From Dysgonomonas sp. UBA7710 (GTDB taxonomy: Bacteria > Bacteroidota > Bacteroidia > Bacteroidales > Dysgonomonadaceae): a DNA stretch of 64,000 nt. The notes under the pieces are model-generated. The model did no database searches. It saw only the letters and a program-made list of their open reading frames with translations, and was not told the origin of the DNA. The position numbers and the translations under genes were made by a program. Positions 55,463 through 62,594 of the stretch are shown one piece after another. The stretch is taken from assembly GCF_002482385.1 (NCBI RefSeq), contig NZ_DLFW01000022.1, positions 62,001-126,000 on the forward strand, read 5' to 3'. How positions within the stretch are numbered: position 1 is the first letter of the stretch; each line of letters starts with the position of its first letter.

Positions 55463-55709
55463 TAGTATCACAAATTCTAAAGTAAACAGATCTATTTTGT
55501 AACTCAAGATAAGGAATACAGGGAGCAGGAAAAGGCTTATGTACAAAGTTAATACCTTTGCAAATAGACCTATAATCACATCTAAAGCATTCAAACATCT
55601 CACCATCTACAACATAATAGTTCTTTTGGGAAATATTAATTATCTCAACACCTGAAGGTAAATTCAGAATATAACGTTTAAATAAATAACGGATCAGCTT
55701 TTTCAACAT
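55449..55709 (-). CDS. small four-cysteine protein, family member B
   Basis: 86 residues. Basic amphipathic N terminus MLKKLIRYLFKRYI, then C-x2-C-x5-C-x13-C (CFRCDYRSIC), and two further Cys near the end. Shares the start and Cys layout of member C. It may lie on the inner face of the membrane through the N-terminal helix. Function unknown. Confidence 0.7.
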   Translation of the reverse strand: MLKKLIRYLFKRYILNLPSGVEIINISQKNYYVVDGEMFECFRCDYRSICKGINFVHKPFPAPCIPYLELQNRSVYFRICDTNGNC

Positions 55710-55721
55710 AATTATTTTATA

Positions 55722-56006
55722 CTAAAGATTTTCAGCAGGTGCAACATTGAAAATAATACTTTTACCATCAGGACGGTAGCACCGATCACATGTAAGACCC
55801 TTATACGAATCCACAAAATCAGAACAAGCATGACTATTACGAAATAAACAATCAGAACAATCATGCGTAGCCTCTACAGCCTTAACGCGGAGACTGTGAT
55901 AATACAGGACCGTACCCGGTTCAGGGTAATAAAAACGAGGGCTATTATCAACGATAGGCAAGTCACCTACGAAACGTTTATAAAGGTAAATGATAAACTT
56001 TTTCAT
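55722..56006 (-). CDS. small four-cysteine protein, family member C
   Basis: 94 residues. MKKFIIYLYKRFV at the N terminus as in member B, then CSDCLFRNSHAC and, after eleven residues, CDRC (C-x2-C-x7-C-x11-C-x2-C). It lies 12 bases upstream of member B. Upstream (56007-56212) the minus strand has no gene and a short gene lies on the plus strand. Confidence 0.7.
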   Translation of the reverse strand: MKKFIIYLYKRFVGDLPIVDNSPRFYYPEPGTVLYYHSLRVKAVEATHDCSDCLFRNSHACSDFVDSYKGLTCDRCYRPDGKSIIFNVAPAENL

Positions 56007-56053
56007 AATTATTTTTATATTTGGGGATTATTAACTAAAATGCATAAGAGAAT

Positions 56054-56236
56054 ATGAATACATTACTATTTTTAGGAAACTTAGGAACGGGAGAAATATT
56101 AATACTATTACCAATACTAATTATAGCGTTTCTTGCCCTTCCAATATGGGCTATATCAAAAATTCACATACAAAAACAGAAAATAAAGATGTTAGAAGAA
56201 AGAATAGAAGAACTAAAGAACTCCCAAATGAGATAA
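56054..56236 (+). CDS. 60-residue membrane/coiled-coil protein, the only plus-strand gene of the provirus
   Basis: 60 residues: hydrophobic helix (about 12-34, TGEILILLPILIIAFLALP) and a charged coiled coil (about 38-56, KIKMLEERIEELK). The LGTGEILILL start resembles the N terminus of TatA-type proteins of Bacteroidota, without the Phe-Gly hinge. Its end overlaps the 3' end of the minus-strand 223-residue gene by 24 bases. AAGAGA precedes the ATG weakly. Composition looks protein-like rather than random. It could be an early or lysis-related membrane protein. Confidence 0.45.
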   Translation: MNTLLFLGNLGTGEILILLPILIIAFLALPIWAISKIHIQKQKIKMLEERIEELKNSQMR

Positions 56237-56884
56237 ATATTTTGTTTTTTCAGAAGATGAAAACAATTTCTTCAAAGCATCCGTAAGAGAAAAATACTGT
56301 TCTTCACCCATATGATACCAACTTCGACGCTCTTTACTAACCAAAGAGAAAGTAGACGATAACTGAACAAATTCAGCCGATTTAACTGTTAACATATAAT
56401 TGCCTACAATTTCATGATCGGTATCTTTTGCCCACGGAAGCAAAGTATCAGAATACATTTCATCAAAAAGATAAGTAGCAGCACCAAGATAAGTATCACC
56501 GTTAGACATCCTGTCAGATGAATGCTTTGCTACTTCCTGATTCTCTTTTTCAATAGCAGCACCAACAGAAGGATTAATAACATTTTTCCATTTCTTAATT
56601 AACGGCCAAAGAAATTGAAAGGCAAGAAAAACGATAACACCAACAACAGACCACATTAACACATACGAAAATGTGCCTGTAATCATTTTTCCGGTACCAC
56701 CGCCTTTAAAACTAAATATCTTTGCACCGCCTGTATTATGCATAGCATTGGAGTAATTACGGGCGTCTACATCGCTTTGGCGTGCGCTATTGATACGTGA
56801 ACGGCTTTCATTACTTGTATTGTGGTAAGTACGGCCGTCTATGTCGTAGTTACGGGTAGAATCTATATTATATGTACGGGACAT
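56213..56884 (-). CDS. single-span membrane protein with annexin-like C-terminal pattern
   Basis: 223 residues. N-terminal 70 residues are polar and Asn/Ser/Arg-rich (NYDIDGRTYHN), followed by one membrane helix (about 72-95) and a helical C-terminal domain. That domain (about 128-220) has a DHEIVGNYMLTVKSAEFVQL...FSLTDALKKLFSSSEKTKYL pattern like the annexin-like repeats (TDE..I, D/L..LSxSE) that I know from other Bacteroidota phage or hypothetical proteins; the match is by eye and weak. Probably a virion membrane protein. Confidence 0.75.
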   Translation of the reverse strand: MSRTYNIDSTRNYDIDGRTYHNTSNESRSRINSARQSDVDARNYSNAMHNTGGAKIFSFKGGGTGKMITGTFSYVLMWSVVGVIVFLAFQFLWPLIKKWKNVINPSVGAAIEKENQEVAKHSSDRMSNGDTYLGAATYLFDEMYSDTLLPWAKDTDHEIVGNYMLTVKSAEFVQLSSTFSLVSKERRSWYHMGEEQYFSLTDALKKLFSSSEKTKYLSHLGVL

Positions 56885-56983
56885 AATTTTATCAATTAAG
56901 GGTTAAATGAAGCCGGGGAGTTTCACAACGGCCCGGATTCTGAACAAATTAACTATAATACACAAAACAAAATATGTAACTCT

Positions 56984-57661
56984 TTAAACTTTTGTACTCC
57001 ATTCGTTGTACTTGGTACGTGGAAGCCAAAAGTAACCGGCTTCGACACGGTGAATGAAGTAACCGATGGCAGCTAACAGTTCCCTGTTACTGTCAAGGTT
57101 GAACGTATCATTTACGCCGATACCGATATACGAAGACAAGATATTTGCGTAGGCTATCGGGTTATTGGTCTCATGTCCGCCGGAACCTACCGGAGCATAA
57201 CGGGCTGTCAGTTCGTTCAGTGTCTTGATACCGTGCTTCTTTGAATAGTTCTTCAAAGTCATAAGCTGAGCACGCACACCGTAATCAAACGTGTCAAAGT
57301 AAATGATACCGTTTTTCAATGTAAGGGTTTCGTTCATACCCTGCCATTTGGTTGTATTATCCCAGAACAATGCGCCGGGATTGTTGGTACGTTGGCTAAG
57401 AGCCGTACCGTTGGTTAATGTCTCCTGTTGGTTCATATCAAATCCATTTCTATAAATACTACCGAATTCAGCCGTGTTACTCTCGGGTGTGGTAACAACA
57501 GGCGGTTTAATTGCATTGGCTGCAACGGTTCCACCTGCTAACCCGGCAGCATTATTTGTACTATTGCTATCCTTACTAAAGAAGAACTTATAGATAAGGT
57601 AGCCGATAATAGCGACTATAGCCGCTATTATCAAACCTAATAAACTTTTATTCATGGCCAT
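56984..57661 (-). CDS. membrane-anchored peptidoglycan hydrolase (lytic transglycosylase-like)
   Basis: 225 residues. Membrane helix at 5-26, a Ser/Asn/Ala-rich linker, then a domain with RTNNPGALFWD, W-x-G, FDTFDYGVRAQLMTLKNYSKKHGI, LTARYAP and a late YANILSSYIG. This is the pattern of phage virion lysozyme/transglycosylase proteins (RNNNPGN...FD...YGIRA). The membrane anchor is the usual arrangement in membrane-containing phages such as PRD1 P7. It would open the cell wall during entry or exit. Met3 is an alternative start. It begins three bases after the Arg-rich gene ends. Confidence 0.85.
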   Translation of the reverse strand: MAMNKSLLGLIIAAIVAIIGYLIYKFFFSKDSNSTNNAAGLAGGTVAANAIKPPVVTTPESNTAEFGSIYRNGFDMNQQETLTNGTALSQRTNNPGALFWDNTTKWQGMNETLTLKNGIIYFDTFDYGVRAQLMTLKNYSKKHGIKTLNELTARYAPVGSGGHETNNPIAYANILSSYIGIGVNDTFNLDSNRELLAAIGYFIHRVEAGYFWLPRTKYNEWSTKV

Positions 57662-57663
57662 AA

Positions 57664-57981
57664 CTATATTTTAAGAATGCCTTGCTTTGTCAAAAAGGCT
57701 TTCAGATAGTTATTCCAGACATATATAGCTCCGAAGATAAGCAATGCGCCTATAGCGAGTTTCTTAAGCATCGGGAACATATTGTTTCCGCCACGTCTGC
57801 GACGGCCGTAAGAACGGCGTCTGCGATTACGAACCTGTACATACCTGTTACGGTAACGGGTTTTGAATATCGTCCTGTAACGGGTGCGGAAACGGCGGAA
57901 GGAGCGGCGGAAGCCGTACCCGAAACGGCGACGGCGACCGTAGCCACGGCGACGGCCGTATGAATTTCTATACCTTGCCAT
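57664..57981 (-). CDS. arginine-rich membrane protein, candidate genome-condensing protein
   Basis: 105 residues. The first 67 hold about thirty arginines mixed with Tyr, Gly and Phe (RRRGYGRRRRFGYG). Then comes one membrane helix (about 74-92) and a short tail. The Arg-rich arm is like those of ssDNA and ssRNA virus capsid proteins, which neutralise the packed genome; here it is joined to a membrane anchor, which would hold the DNA to an internal lipid membrane. Start codon overlaps the stop of the upstream gene by one base. Confidence 0.8.
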   Translation of the reverse strand: MARYRNSYGRRRGYGRRRRFGYGFRRSFRRFRTRYRTIFKTRYRNRYVQVRNRRRRSYGRRRRGGNNMFPMLKKLAIGALLIFGAIYVWNNYLKAFLTKQGILKI

Positions 57982-58226
57982 TACAAACCTCCTTTCTCGT
58001 TATAGGTTTCGGCATCCTGTGCGAATTTTTCCGCATCAGGTTTAAACAGGTCCTGAGCCTGAATGACATTATCTGCCTTTTCAGTTTCGTCATCGTCCGT
58101 TTCTTCCGGTTCAGGCGGGTACTTTTCACGCCATTGTTCGTACTCGGGAAGGAAAGCGTCCATAAACAGTTTTCCGGCAGTTGCGAAGATGGCCAGTAAT
58201 GCCATCCATTTGATAAGACTTTTCAT
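57981..58226 (-). CDS. small acidic single-span membrane protein
   Basis: 81 residues. N-terminal membrane helix (about 5-24) and an acidic, Pro/Glu/Asp-rich tail (PPEPEETDDDETEK). Opposite charge to the Arg-rich protein encoded directly downstream, with which it overlaps by one base, so the two may interact during assembly. A 25-base leader identical to that of the capsid candidate precedes it. Confidence 0.75.
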   Translation of the reverse strand: MKSLIKWMALLAIFATAGKLFMDAFLPEYEQWREKYPPEPEETDDDETEKADNVIQAQDLFKPDAEKFAQDAETYNEKGGL

Positions 58227-58231
58227 AATCG

Positions 58232-58256
58232 TTTAATTTAAAAGATTGATTAATAA
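58232..58256 (-). promoter_or_regulatory. conserved 25-base leader, copy 1
   Basis: On the plus strand it opens TTTAATTTAAAAGATTGATT and closes with AATAA. It lies 5 bases upstream of the acidic membrane protein gene and recurs perfectly upstream of the capsid candidate (60758-60782). Probably a translation enhancer or promoter part; in Bacteroidota, A/T-rich leaders aid initiation. Confidence 0.65.
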
Positions 58257-58299
58257 TTGAATAATAAGTGTTTAATTATACTTTTCGGATTAGCTGTTA

Positions 58300-58818
58300 T
58301 TACCTGCGTTTTCCGAGGGAGTAAGCAATGAACAGGATAAGGGTTACAGTACCACCGACAACAAGCAGGAAGTTATCACGGATAAACCGGGCAACTTTTT
58401 GTGATACGGTATCTGCGACAACGGCGCCAACGGCATAACCGAGTTCACCCTCTATCTTTTGCTGATCTTTAGCCGTACCGAATATATTGCTTTGCTTGGC
58501 TGTCTGCCAAAGGCCGGTAATAAGGGCTATCCAGTCTGTTTTATTACCGCCGGAAGAATCAGCCAAGCGGGTGGCGATAGAATCGACCTGTGTAGAAGAC
58601 TCCATCACTACATCGAGGCCTAACAGGTTGGATTGCTGCGCACCTGACAGGGGGTCAGTACCGGAAACGAAGTTATTCACAAGCCCGGCATCCATAGCCG
58701 AGGGGGTAAGGAACGGAGAGACAAGGGAGTCCAGAAGAACCCGTGTATATTCCGCTTTTGCTCCCGGTTCGTCAGGAATGTTATATAATGCCCCGTTCGG
58801 GGCGGTCAATACCGACAT
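58300..58818 (-). CDS. virion-type protein with C-terminal membrane anchor (172 aa)
   Basis: 172 residues. Soluble helical region followed by a C-terminal membrane helix (about 148-167, FLLVVGGTVTLILFIAYSLG) and GKRR at the end. No enzyme motif. Starts three bases after the stop of the 321-residue gene, so they are in one operon. Likely a membrane-associated virion protein; not recognised by name. Confidence 0.75.
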   Translation of the reverse strand: MSVLTAPNGALYNIPDEPGAKAEYTRVLLDSLVSPFLTPSAMDAGLVNNFVSGTDPLSGAQQSNLLGLDVVMESSTQVDSIATRLADSSGGNKTDWIALITGLWQTAKQSNIFGTAKDQQKIEGELGYAVGAVVADTVSQKVARFIRDNFLLVVGGTVTLILFIAYSLGKRR

Positions 58819-58821
58819 AAG

Positions 58822-59787
58822 CTATTTTTTATTTGGTAAAACAAAAATTGATAAAAACAATAATAGTATACCGCCACCAATGGCGAGCATCACGGGAGTA
58901 GATAAACCACCCGCATTTGTAGAAGCGGGGGCGGAATAGACAGTACCGGAAGCAGCAGTTTGGGACGTTTGCGGGGCAAGCGTAGACGAAACCGCAGTAC
59001 TTCCGGAGGTAGGCAGGAAAGAGTTTGAAACCTGACTATAAATATTAGTTGCAGTTCCAACCACTTTACCCGCCGTATCAAGAAATTTACTTAAATCAAA
59101 GGCCATAGCGTCACTATTAAATGTACTTAATTCACTATTAAATGTACCGTCAGCATTCAGGTAGATTCGAGACAAACCGCTTGTATCGAATTGTCCGGGC
59201 TCTTTCAGGTCGGTAGAGCCTAAGCCGTTACCGACGGCTTTAACGTCATAAATACCGATACCGTTCTTATCAAGGGTATAGAGGTATTCTTTCGTAGAAG
59301 CCAGATAGTAAAAGCCGGAAGGCATATCCGTACGTCCTGTCAGCAGGATATCACCGGGCAGGGGCTTTAAAAGAAAGTCATAGACTATTTGCTGTTGGAA
59401 CGGCATATCGGAAACGGCTTTTTGCGCCGCAGTATTCGCAGCGGACGCGCCGACAGCGGCAGCAGTAGCAAAGGGAGCTACAACAGGAACGAATGTAGAC
59501 ACGCCGCCGAGAACGATAGAAGCGGCAGTAAGGAAACCGCCTAAGAAACCGGGCTTATCAGGTACAAGGGTGTATTTATTACCGCCTTTGGCGTACCATG
59601 TACCACCGTTCATAATATCCTCTATAAACTTCCTGATAGAGCCGTATTTTTCGGCAGCTTCGAACAGTTCGTGAGGAAAAGCACGCATAAGGGCTACAAA
59701 TGTTTCGCCCTCATGACCTCTTTTCTCGAACAGGTTCATGTTATAACCGGGGTTGGCACGTTCTACCAATGCTTTAAACGAATCCAT
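58822..59787 (-). CDS. large virion membrane protein candidate (321 aa)
   Basis: 321 residues. N-terminal helical part with WYAKGG (about residue 64), an Ala/Val-rich double hydrophobic stretch (about 80-120) that could insert as a hairpin, a beta domain (about 130-225), a Ser/Thr/Ala-rich linker, and a C-terminal membrane helix (about 296-317) ending NKK. It is the first gene after the capsid-gene terminator. May be a vertex or membrane-linking protein, inferred from topology and position. Confidence 0.75.
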   Translation of the reverse strand: MDSFKALVERANPGYNMNLFEKRGHEGETFVALMRAFPHELFEAAEKYGSIRKFIEDIMNGGTWYAKGGNKYTLVPDKPGFLGGFLTAASIVLGGVSTFVPVVAPFATAAAVGASAANTAAQKAVSDMPFQQQIVYDFLLKPLPGDILLTGRTDMPSGFYYLASTKEYLYTLDKNGIGIYDVKAVGNGLGSTDLKEPGQFDTSGLSRIYLNADGTFNSELSTFNSDAMAFDLSKFLDTAGKVVGTATNIYSQVSNSFLPTSGSTAVSSTLAPQTSQTAASGTVYSAPASTNAGGLSTPVMLAIGGGILLLFLSIFVLPNKK

Positions 59788-59820
59788 AATTAATAATTCT
59801 AATGCTACATTTCATTCCGC

Positions 59821-59876
59821 TATCCGGGAGAATGATACTAAGGTGTGCTACGCACGATTTATATATTGTCCCGGAT
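59821..59876 (-). other. stem-loop in the spacer after the capsid gene
   Basis: ATCCGGGA (59822-59829) and TCCCGGAT (59869-59876) enclose a smaller GTGC/GCAC hairpin. It sits between the terminator at 59878-59908 and the 321-residue gene. It could protect mRNA made by cleavage or read-through. Confidence 0.5.
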
Positions 59877-59877
59877 G

Positions 59878-59908
59878 AAAAAAAAATATAGCGGTTTTTC
59901 AAATACCG
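59878..59908 (-). terminator. terminator directly after the capsid gene
   Basis: On the minus strand CGGTATTTGAAAAACCG folds on itself and is followed within five bases by T9. The stop codon of the capsid candidate is 8 bases upstream. A leaky terminator here would make the capsid message far more abundant than that of the genes behind it. Confidence 0.65.
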
Positions 59909-59915
59909 TGCCAGA

Positions 59916-60752
59916 CTAGATAGTAGAGGTATCCACTACGCGAAGGACATAGGCGCGGTCATCATACTGGGTTGTTACCTTAGAAGTAACGAAATCAGTA
60001 ACGCCGATAGCATCGTAGAACGCACCGCCGGAGAACTCGAGTTCATTCGTGAAGCCCTGAACAAGGTCAGTGATATTCTGGCCGTTGATAACACGGGTAG
60101 AAGTGATTTCAGTACCGACAACGGCAAGAACGTCATTTTGAGCACGGGCAACGGCTTCGAGTTCTTTCTCATCCCAGTTAACAGAATATTCTGCGGAATT
60201 TTTCGCTAATAACTGGAAGTCACGCAACTGCTTAGGAACTAACAATTGGTTACAGTTGGTAAGGTCAATTGCTTTCTGATTGGAAGCGTTCAGGTGAATG
60301 CTTTCGTAAACAAAGGCAAGGGAACTCTTTACTGTATCAACTGCATAGATTTTCAGTGATTTGACATCAGAAAACCCGGTAGAGACGGATACATAAGAGT
60401 TGTCATCAAGGGCAAGGGCACCGCCTGCACCGATCATGACAGGGAACACAACACGGTTGATGTAACCGGGATTTTGCGCACCGCCTTGTTTATAGGCCTG
60501 AATGTGTTGAGGGCCCATCGTGGCAGCGATAGCCAAAGGAAACACAGGAAGGGAAGGAACCAATGTACGTTGACCGCCTTTGCGGGAAGTGTACAGCACT
60601 TTCAGGTTGTCAGCCTGAGAAAGGTTCAAGTCCTTAAAGAAGGCTTGCAGGCCATCAACAGCAGTGTTTTTCGTTAAATCGAATAACAGAAAATGACAAC
60701 CGTTTTCAATTTGCAAGTCCGACGAGTTTTTAACGTCTTCGTAAACTTTCAT
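59916..60752 (-). CDS. candidate major capsid protein
   Basis: 278 residues, no signal, no membrane segment, mostly beta-strand in appearance, and no enzyme motif. The size equals that of a minimal double jelly-roll capsid protein (PM2 P2 class). It has its own conserved leader and is followed at once by a terminator, the arrangement expected for the most abundant product. It lies just upstream of the virion membrane-protein genes. No sequence motif proves the role, so this is inference from size, fold appearance and context. Confidence 0.6.
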   Translation of the reverse strand: MKVYEDVKNSSDLQIENGCHFLLFDLTKNTAVDGLQAFFKDLNLSQADNLKVLYTSRKGGQRTLVPSLPVFPLAIAATMGPQHIQAYKQGGAQNPGYINRVVFPVMIGAGGALALDDNSYVSVSTGFSDVKSLKIYAVDTVKSSLAFVYESIHLNASNQKAIDLTNCNQLLVPKQLRDFQLLAKNSAEYSVNWDEKELEAVARAQNDVLAVVGTEITSTRVINGQNITDLVQGFTNELEFSGGAFYDAIGVTDFVTSKVTTQYDDRAYVLRVVDTSTI

Positions 60753-60757
60753 AATGA

Positions 60758-60782
60758 TTTAATTTAAAAGATTGATTAATAA
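60758..60782 (-). promoter_or_regulatory. conserved 25-base leader, copy 2
   Basis: Perfect copy of 58232-58256, placed 5 bases upstream of the capsid candidate's start codon. A looser version (GATTAATAGAATGATTTAATGATT) lies at the 3' end of the recombinase gene near 61324-61347. Confidence 0.65.
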
Positions 60783-60820
60783 ATAAGTATAATAAGAGGC
60801 GGAATAAACCGCCTGATTAT

Positions 60821-61066
60821 TCATATATACCTGAATGATACATAATTACAGAAATACAGTTCAGAATAAGATATCTTATAGTCAGAAATACCCAACTTTC
60901 CCATTAAATCCGAAATTTCACCTTTCGTCAAAGTATTATCACGGAAATAAAGTAAAATACGACCGTAGCAGTTTACAGTCAACAAAAACATATCTGAAAT
61001 ACATTCAACCTTATTCAAAGATTCCGTAACAGAATTTAAAGCAGTAAGTAATGATAGAGATGCCAT
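60821..61066 (-). CDS. provirus protein of unknown function (81 aa)
   Basis: 81 residues, mixed alpha/beta, no membrane segment. DNTLTKGEISDLMGKLGISD is a helical stretch; the rest is beta. Three bases separate it from the upstream 78-residue gene. It shares the theme of short proteins with the 78-residue neighbour but is not clearly its paralogue. Function unknown. Confidence 0.65.
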   Translation of the reverse strand: MASLSLLTALNSVTESLNKVECISDMFLLTVNCYGRILLYFRDNTLTKGEISDLMGKLGISDYKISYSELYFCNYVSFRYI

Positions 61067-61069
61067 AGC

Positions 61070-61306
61070 TTAAGAGTTATAGATGTCACGTATACGGGTT
61101 CCGAGATTCTTTAGAGCAGAACGCTGAGCATCTGTAATAGAAGCTGCAAAAGCGTCTTTAGACAGCCAAAGACCGCTAAATTCATCGCGCGAAGAAGTAG
61201 GAAAACACTGTCTATCAACAGCCTCTACAACTCCAAATATTGCGTCTAATTCGTCAGGGGTAAGTTCCTGAATACTGGCCAGGCCTGCGTTAATTTTGAT
61301 TTTCAT
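61070..61306 (-). CDS. provirus protein of unknown function (78 aa)
   Basis: 78 residues, largely helical, no Cys pattern. Its start overlaps the end of the IS110-type gene by 17 bases. The overlap ties the recombinase gene into the viral operon. Could be a regulator or a small accessory of the recombinase; no motif shows it. Confidence 0.65.
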   Translation of the reverse strand: MKIKINAGLASIQELTPDELDAIFGVVEAVDRQCFPTSSRDEFSGLWLSKDAFAASITDAQRSALKNLGTRIRDIYNS

Positions 61307-62345
61307 AAGAATTAATAGTTTGATGATTAATAGAATGATTTAATGATTGCTTCGGGGTTGAATAACCGCCGAGTTTGACGTATGGAGAACCACGCTTGAC
61401 AGTGGCAAACATGCGCTGGATAAGCTTGAATTTGATAGCGTTAAGAACGTTATTACGGTGTTTACCGGATGCCCTTTTACGCTCGAAATATAAGCGCAAT
61501 TCAGGGTCATGCCGGACAGCAGCAAGGGCAGATTGCGAAAGGTCTGCTTTTAGCTGTTTATTTGCCATCTGGCTAACCTTATCGGCACGCTTGATACTCG
61601 TACCGGATTGTTTACCGAAGGGGGCGACACCGCAATAACAGGCGTAATCACGGGGATTATCGAAAGCCTTAAAATTATCGGTGTGCAGTAAGATATTGGC
61701 AGCATTGACAAGGGAAATACCGACAACGGTAGTCAGCAGATTGTAATTGTTGAAGGTTTCTTCATCGGAACGGATAAGTTCCAATAAGTCAGTTTCAACT
61801 TCTTTAACAAGAATACTGATTTGCTCTAATTGACGGGTATAACGCCCGGTAGAGGCGTTTACAGCGTTCTTATGTTCGGTAAGGTATGTTTTGATACGCT
61901 TACGCTCTTTTACATAGGCACGACGTTCCGTTAGAAGTTCCTGAAGGCGGAGACGGTAAGCCGTCTTAGGCTTGTCGTAAACATGCCTGTCACGTTTTTC
62001 ATAACAGTAGCGGGATATCGCACGGGCGTCTATCTTATCAGACTTGCCACGGCGAAGGCCACAGGAGTATTTTATTTCATGTCCGGGGACGAACATGAAG
62101 TCTATACCGGAAGATTCAAGAAAACGGCTGAATTCCAAGCCGTAGACGCCTGTATGTTCCATACATACGGCGATAGTGTTAGTTTTGAAATGTTCAGATT
62201 TAAGCCACTTAAGGAAATGGGAAAAACCTTTAGAATCATTACTTATAGTTAAGTAATTTTCTAAAAGGTACTTTTCCGAATCATACAGACAAATGTCTAA
62301 TGTCAGTTTAGAAATATCAACACCTATGAACGCTTGTTTCTCCAT
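61290..62345 (-). CDS. IS110-family DEDD recombinase/transposase used as candidate viral integrase
   Basis: 351 residues. N-terminal RuvC-like domain with the DEDD set: Asp10 (FIGVDISK), Glu63 (CMEHTGVYG), Asp103 and Asp106 (KSDKIDARA). C-terminal Transposase_20 domain with VVGISLVNAA, the GVAPFGKQSGTS segment carrying the expected nucleophile Ser247, and RADKVSQMANKQLKADLSQ. Full length, no damage. It is encoded on the same strand as the other viral genes and overlaps the next by 17 bases, so it is part of the virus rather than a chance IS insertion. IS110 enzymes are guided by a bridge RNA; a structured non-coding stretch lies just upstream. Confidence 0.92.
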   Translation of the reverse strand: MEKQAFIGVDISKLTLDICLYDSEKYLLENYLTISNDSKGFSHFLKWLKSEHFKTNTIAVCMEHTGVYGLEFSRFLESSGIDFMFVPGHEIKYSCGLRRGKSDKIDARAISRYCYEKRDRHVYDKPKTAYRLRLQELLTERRAYVKERKRIKTYLTEHKNAVNASTGRYTRQLEQISILVKEVETDLLELIRSDEETFNNYNLLTTVVGISLVNAANILLHTDNFKAFDNPRDYACYCGVAPFGKQSGTSIKRADKVSQMANKQLKADLSQSALAAVRHDPELRLYFERKRASGKHRNNVLNAIKFKLIQRMFATVKRGSPYVKLGGYSTPKQSLNHSINHQTINSYENQN

Positions 62346-62403
62346 GTAAACGGTTTTATTAAATTATTACATTCAAAACCTTATTTGACGTTTCCTAATA
62401 CTC

Positions 62404-62540
62404 TTATTAGTTCTATTCTAAATTTCTACCTAGGCCTTGCCAATAAAATACGGGGCGGGTCTAATACAGTCTATATGCCTAAAAGCGTTAGCTACCTTTC
62501 TAGTTCACCACACCCCGCAAGGTTAAGAATAGAATAATAA
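62404..62540 (-). ncRNA. structured RNA upstream of the IS110-type gene; candidate bridge RNA
   Basis: Nested pairing over 137 bases. The outer stem joins TTATTA-g-TTCTATTCT (62404-62419) to AGAATAGAATAATAA (62526-62540): 15 pairs with one bulged base. Inside, CCTTG (62435-62439) pairs with CAAGG (62518-62522), then CGGGG (62451-62455) with CCCCG (62513-62517), leaving an 11-base one-sided loop (62440-62450) and a branched tip (62456-62512) with a GCTAA/TTAG(G)C hairpin. It fills the 249-base gap before the recombinase gene, on its 5' side, where IS110-group elements encode the bridge RNA. No coding frame crosses it. The strand is assigned by analogy. Confidence 0.6.
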
Positions 62541-62594
62541 ATAAAGAGCACTATATTTTTGTTTCCCGTTAGGGGGTAATAATTGAAAAGACAA

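Noticed and set aside
57682..57963. Ala/Thr/Val-rich 93-codon plus-strand frame
   Set aside because: Antisense shadow of the Arg-rich gene; the composition follows from the CGT/CGG codons.
61290..62345. IS110 element inserted by chance into the provirus
   Set aside because: The gene is in line with the viral operon, overlaps the next viral gene by 17 bases and no viral gene is broken. Not fully excluded without relatives.
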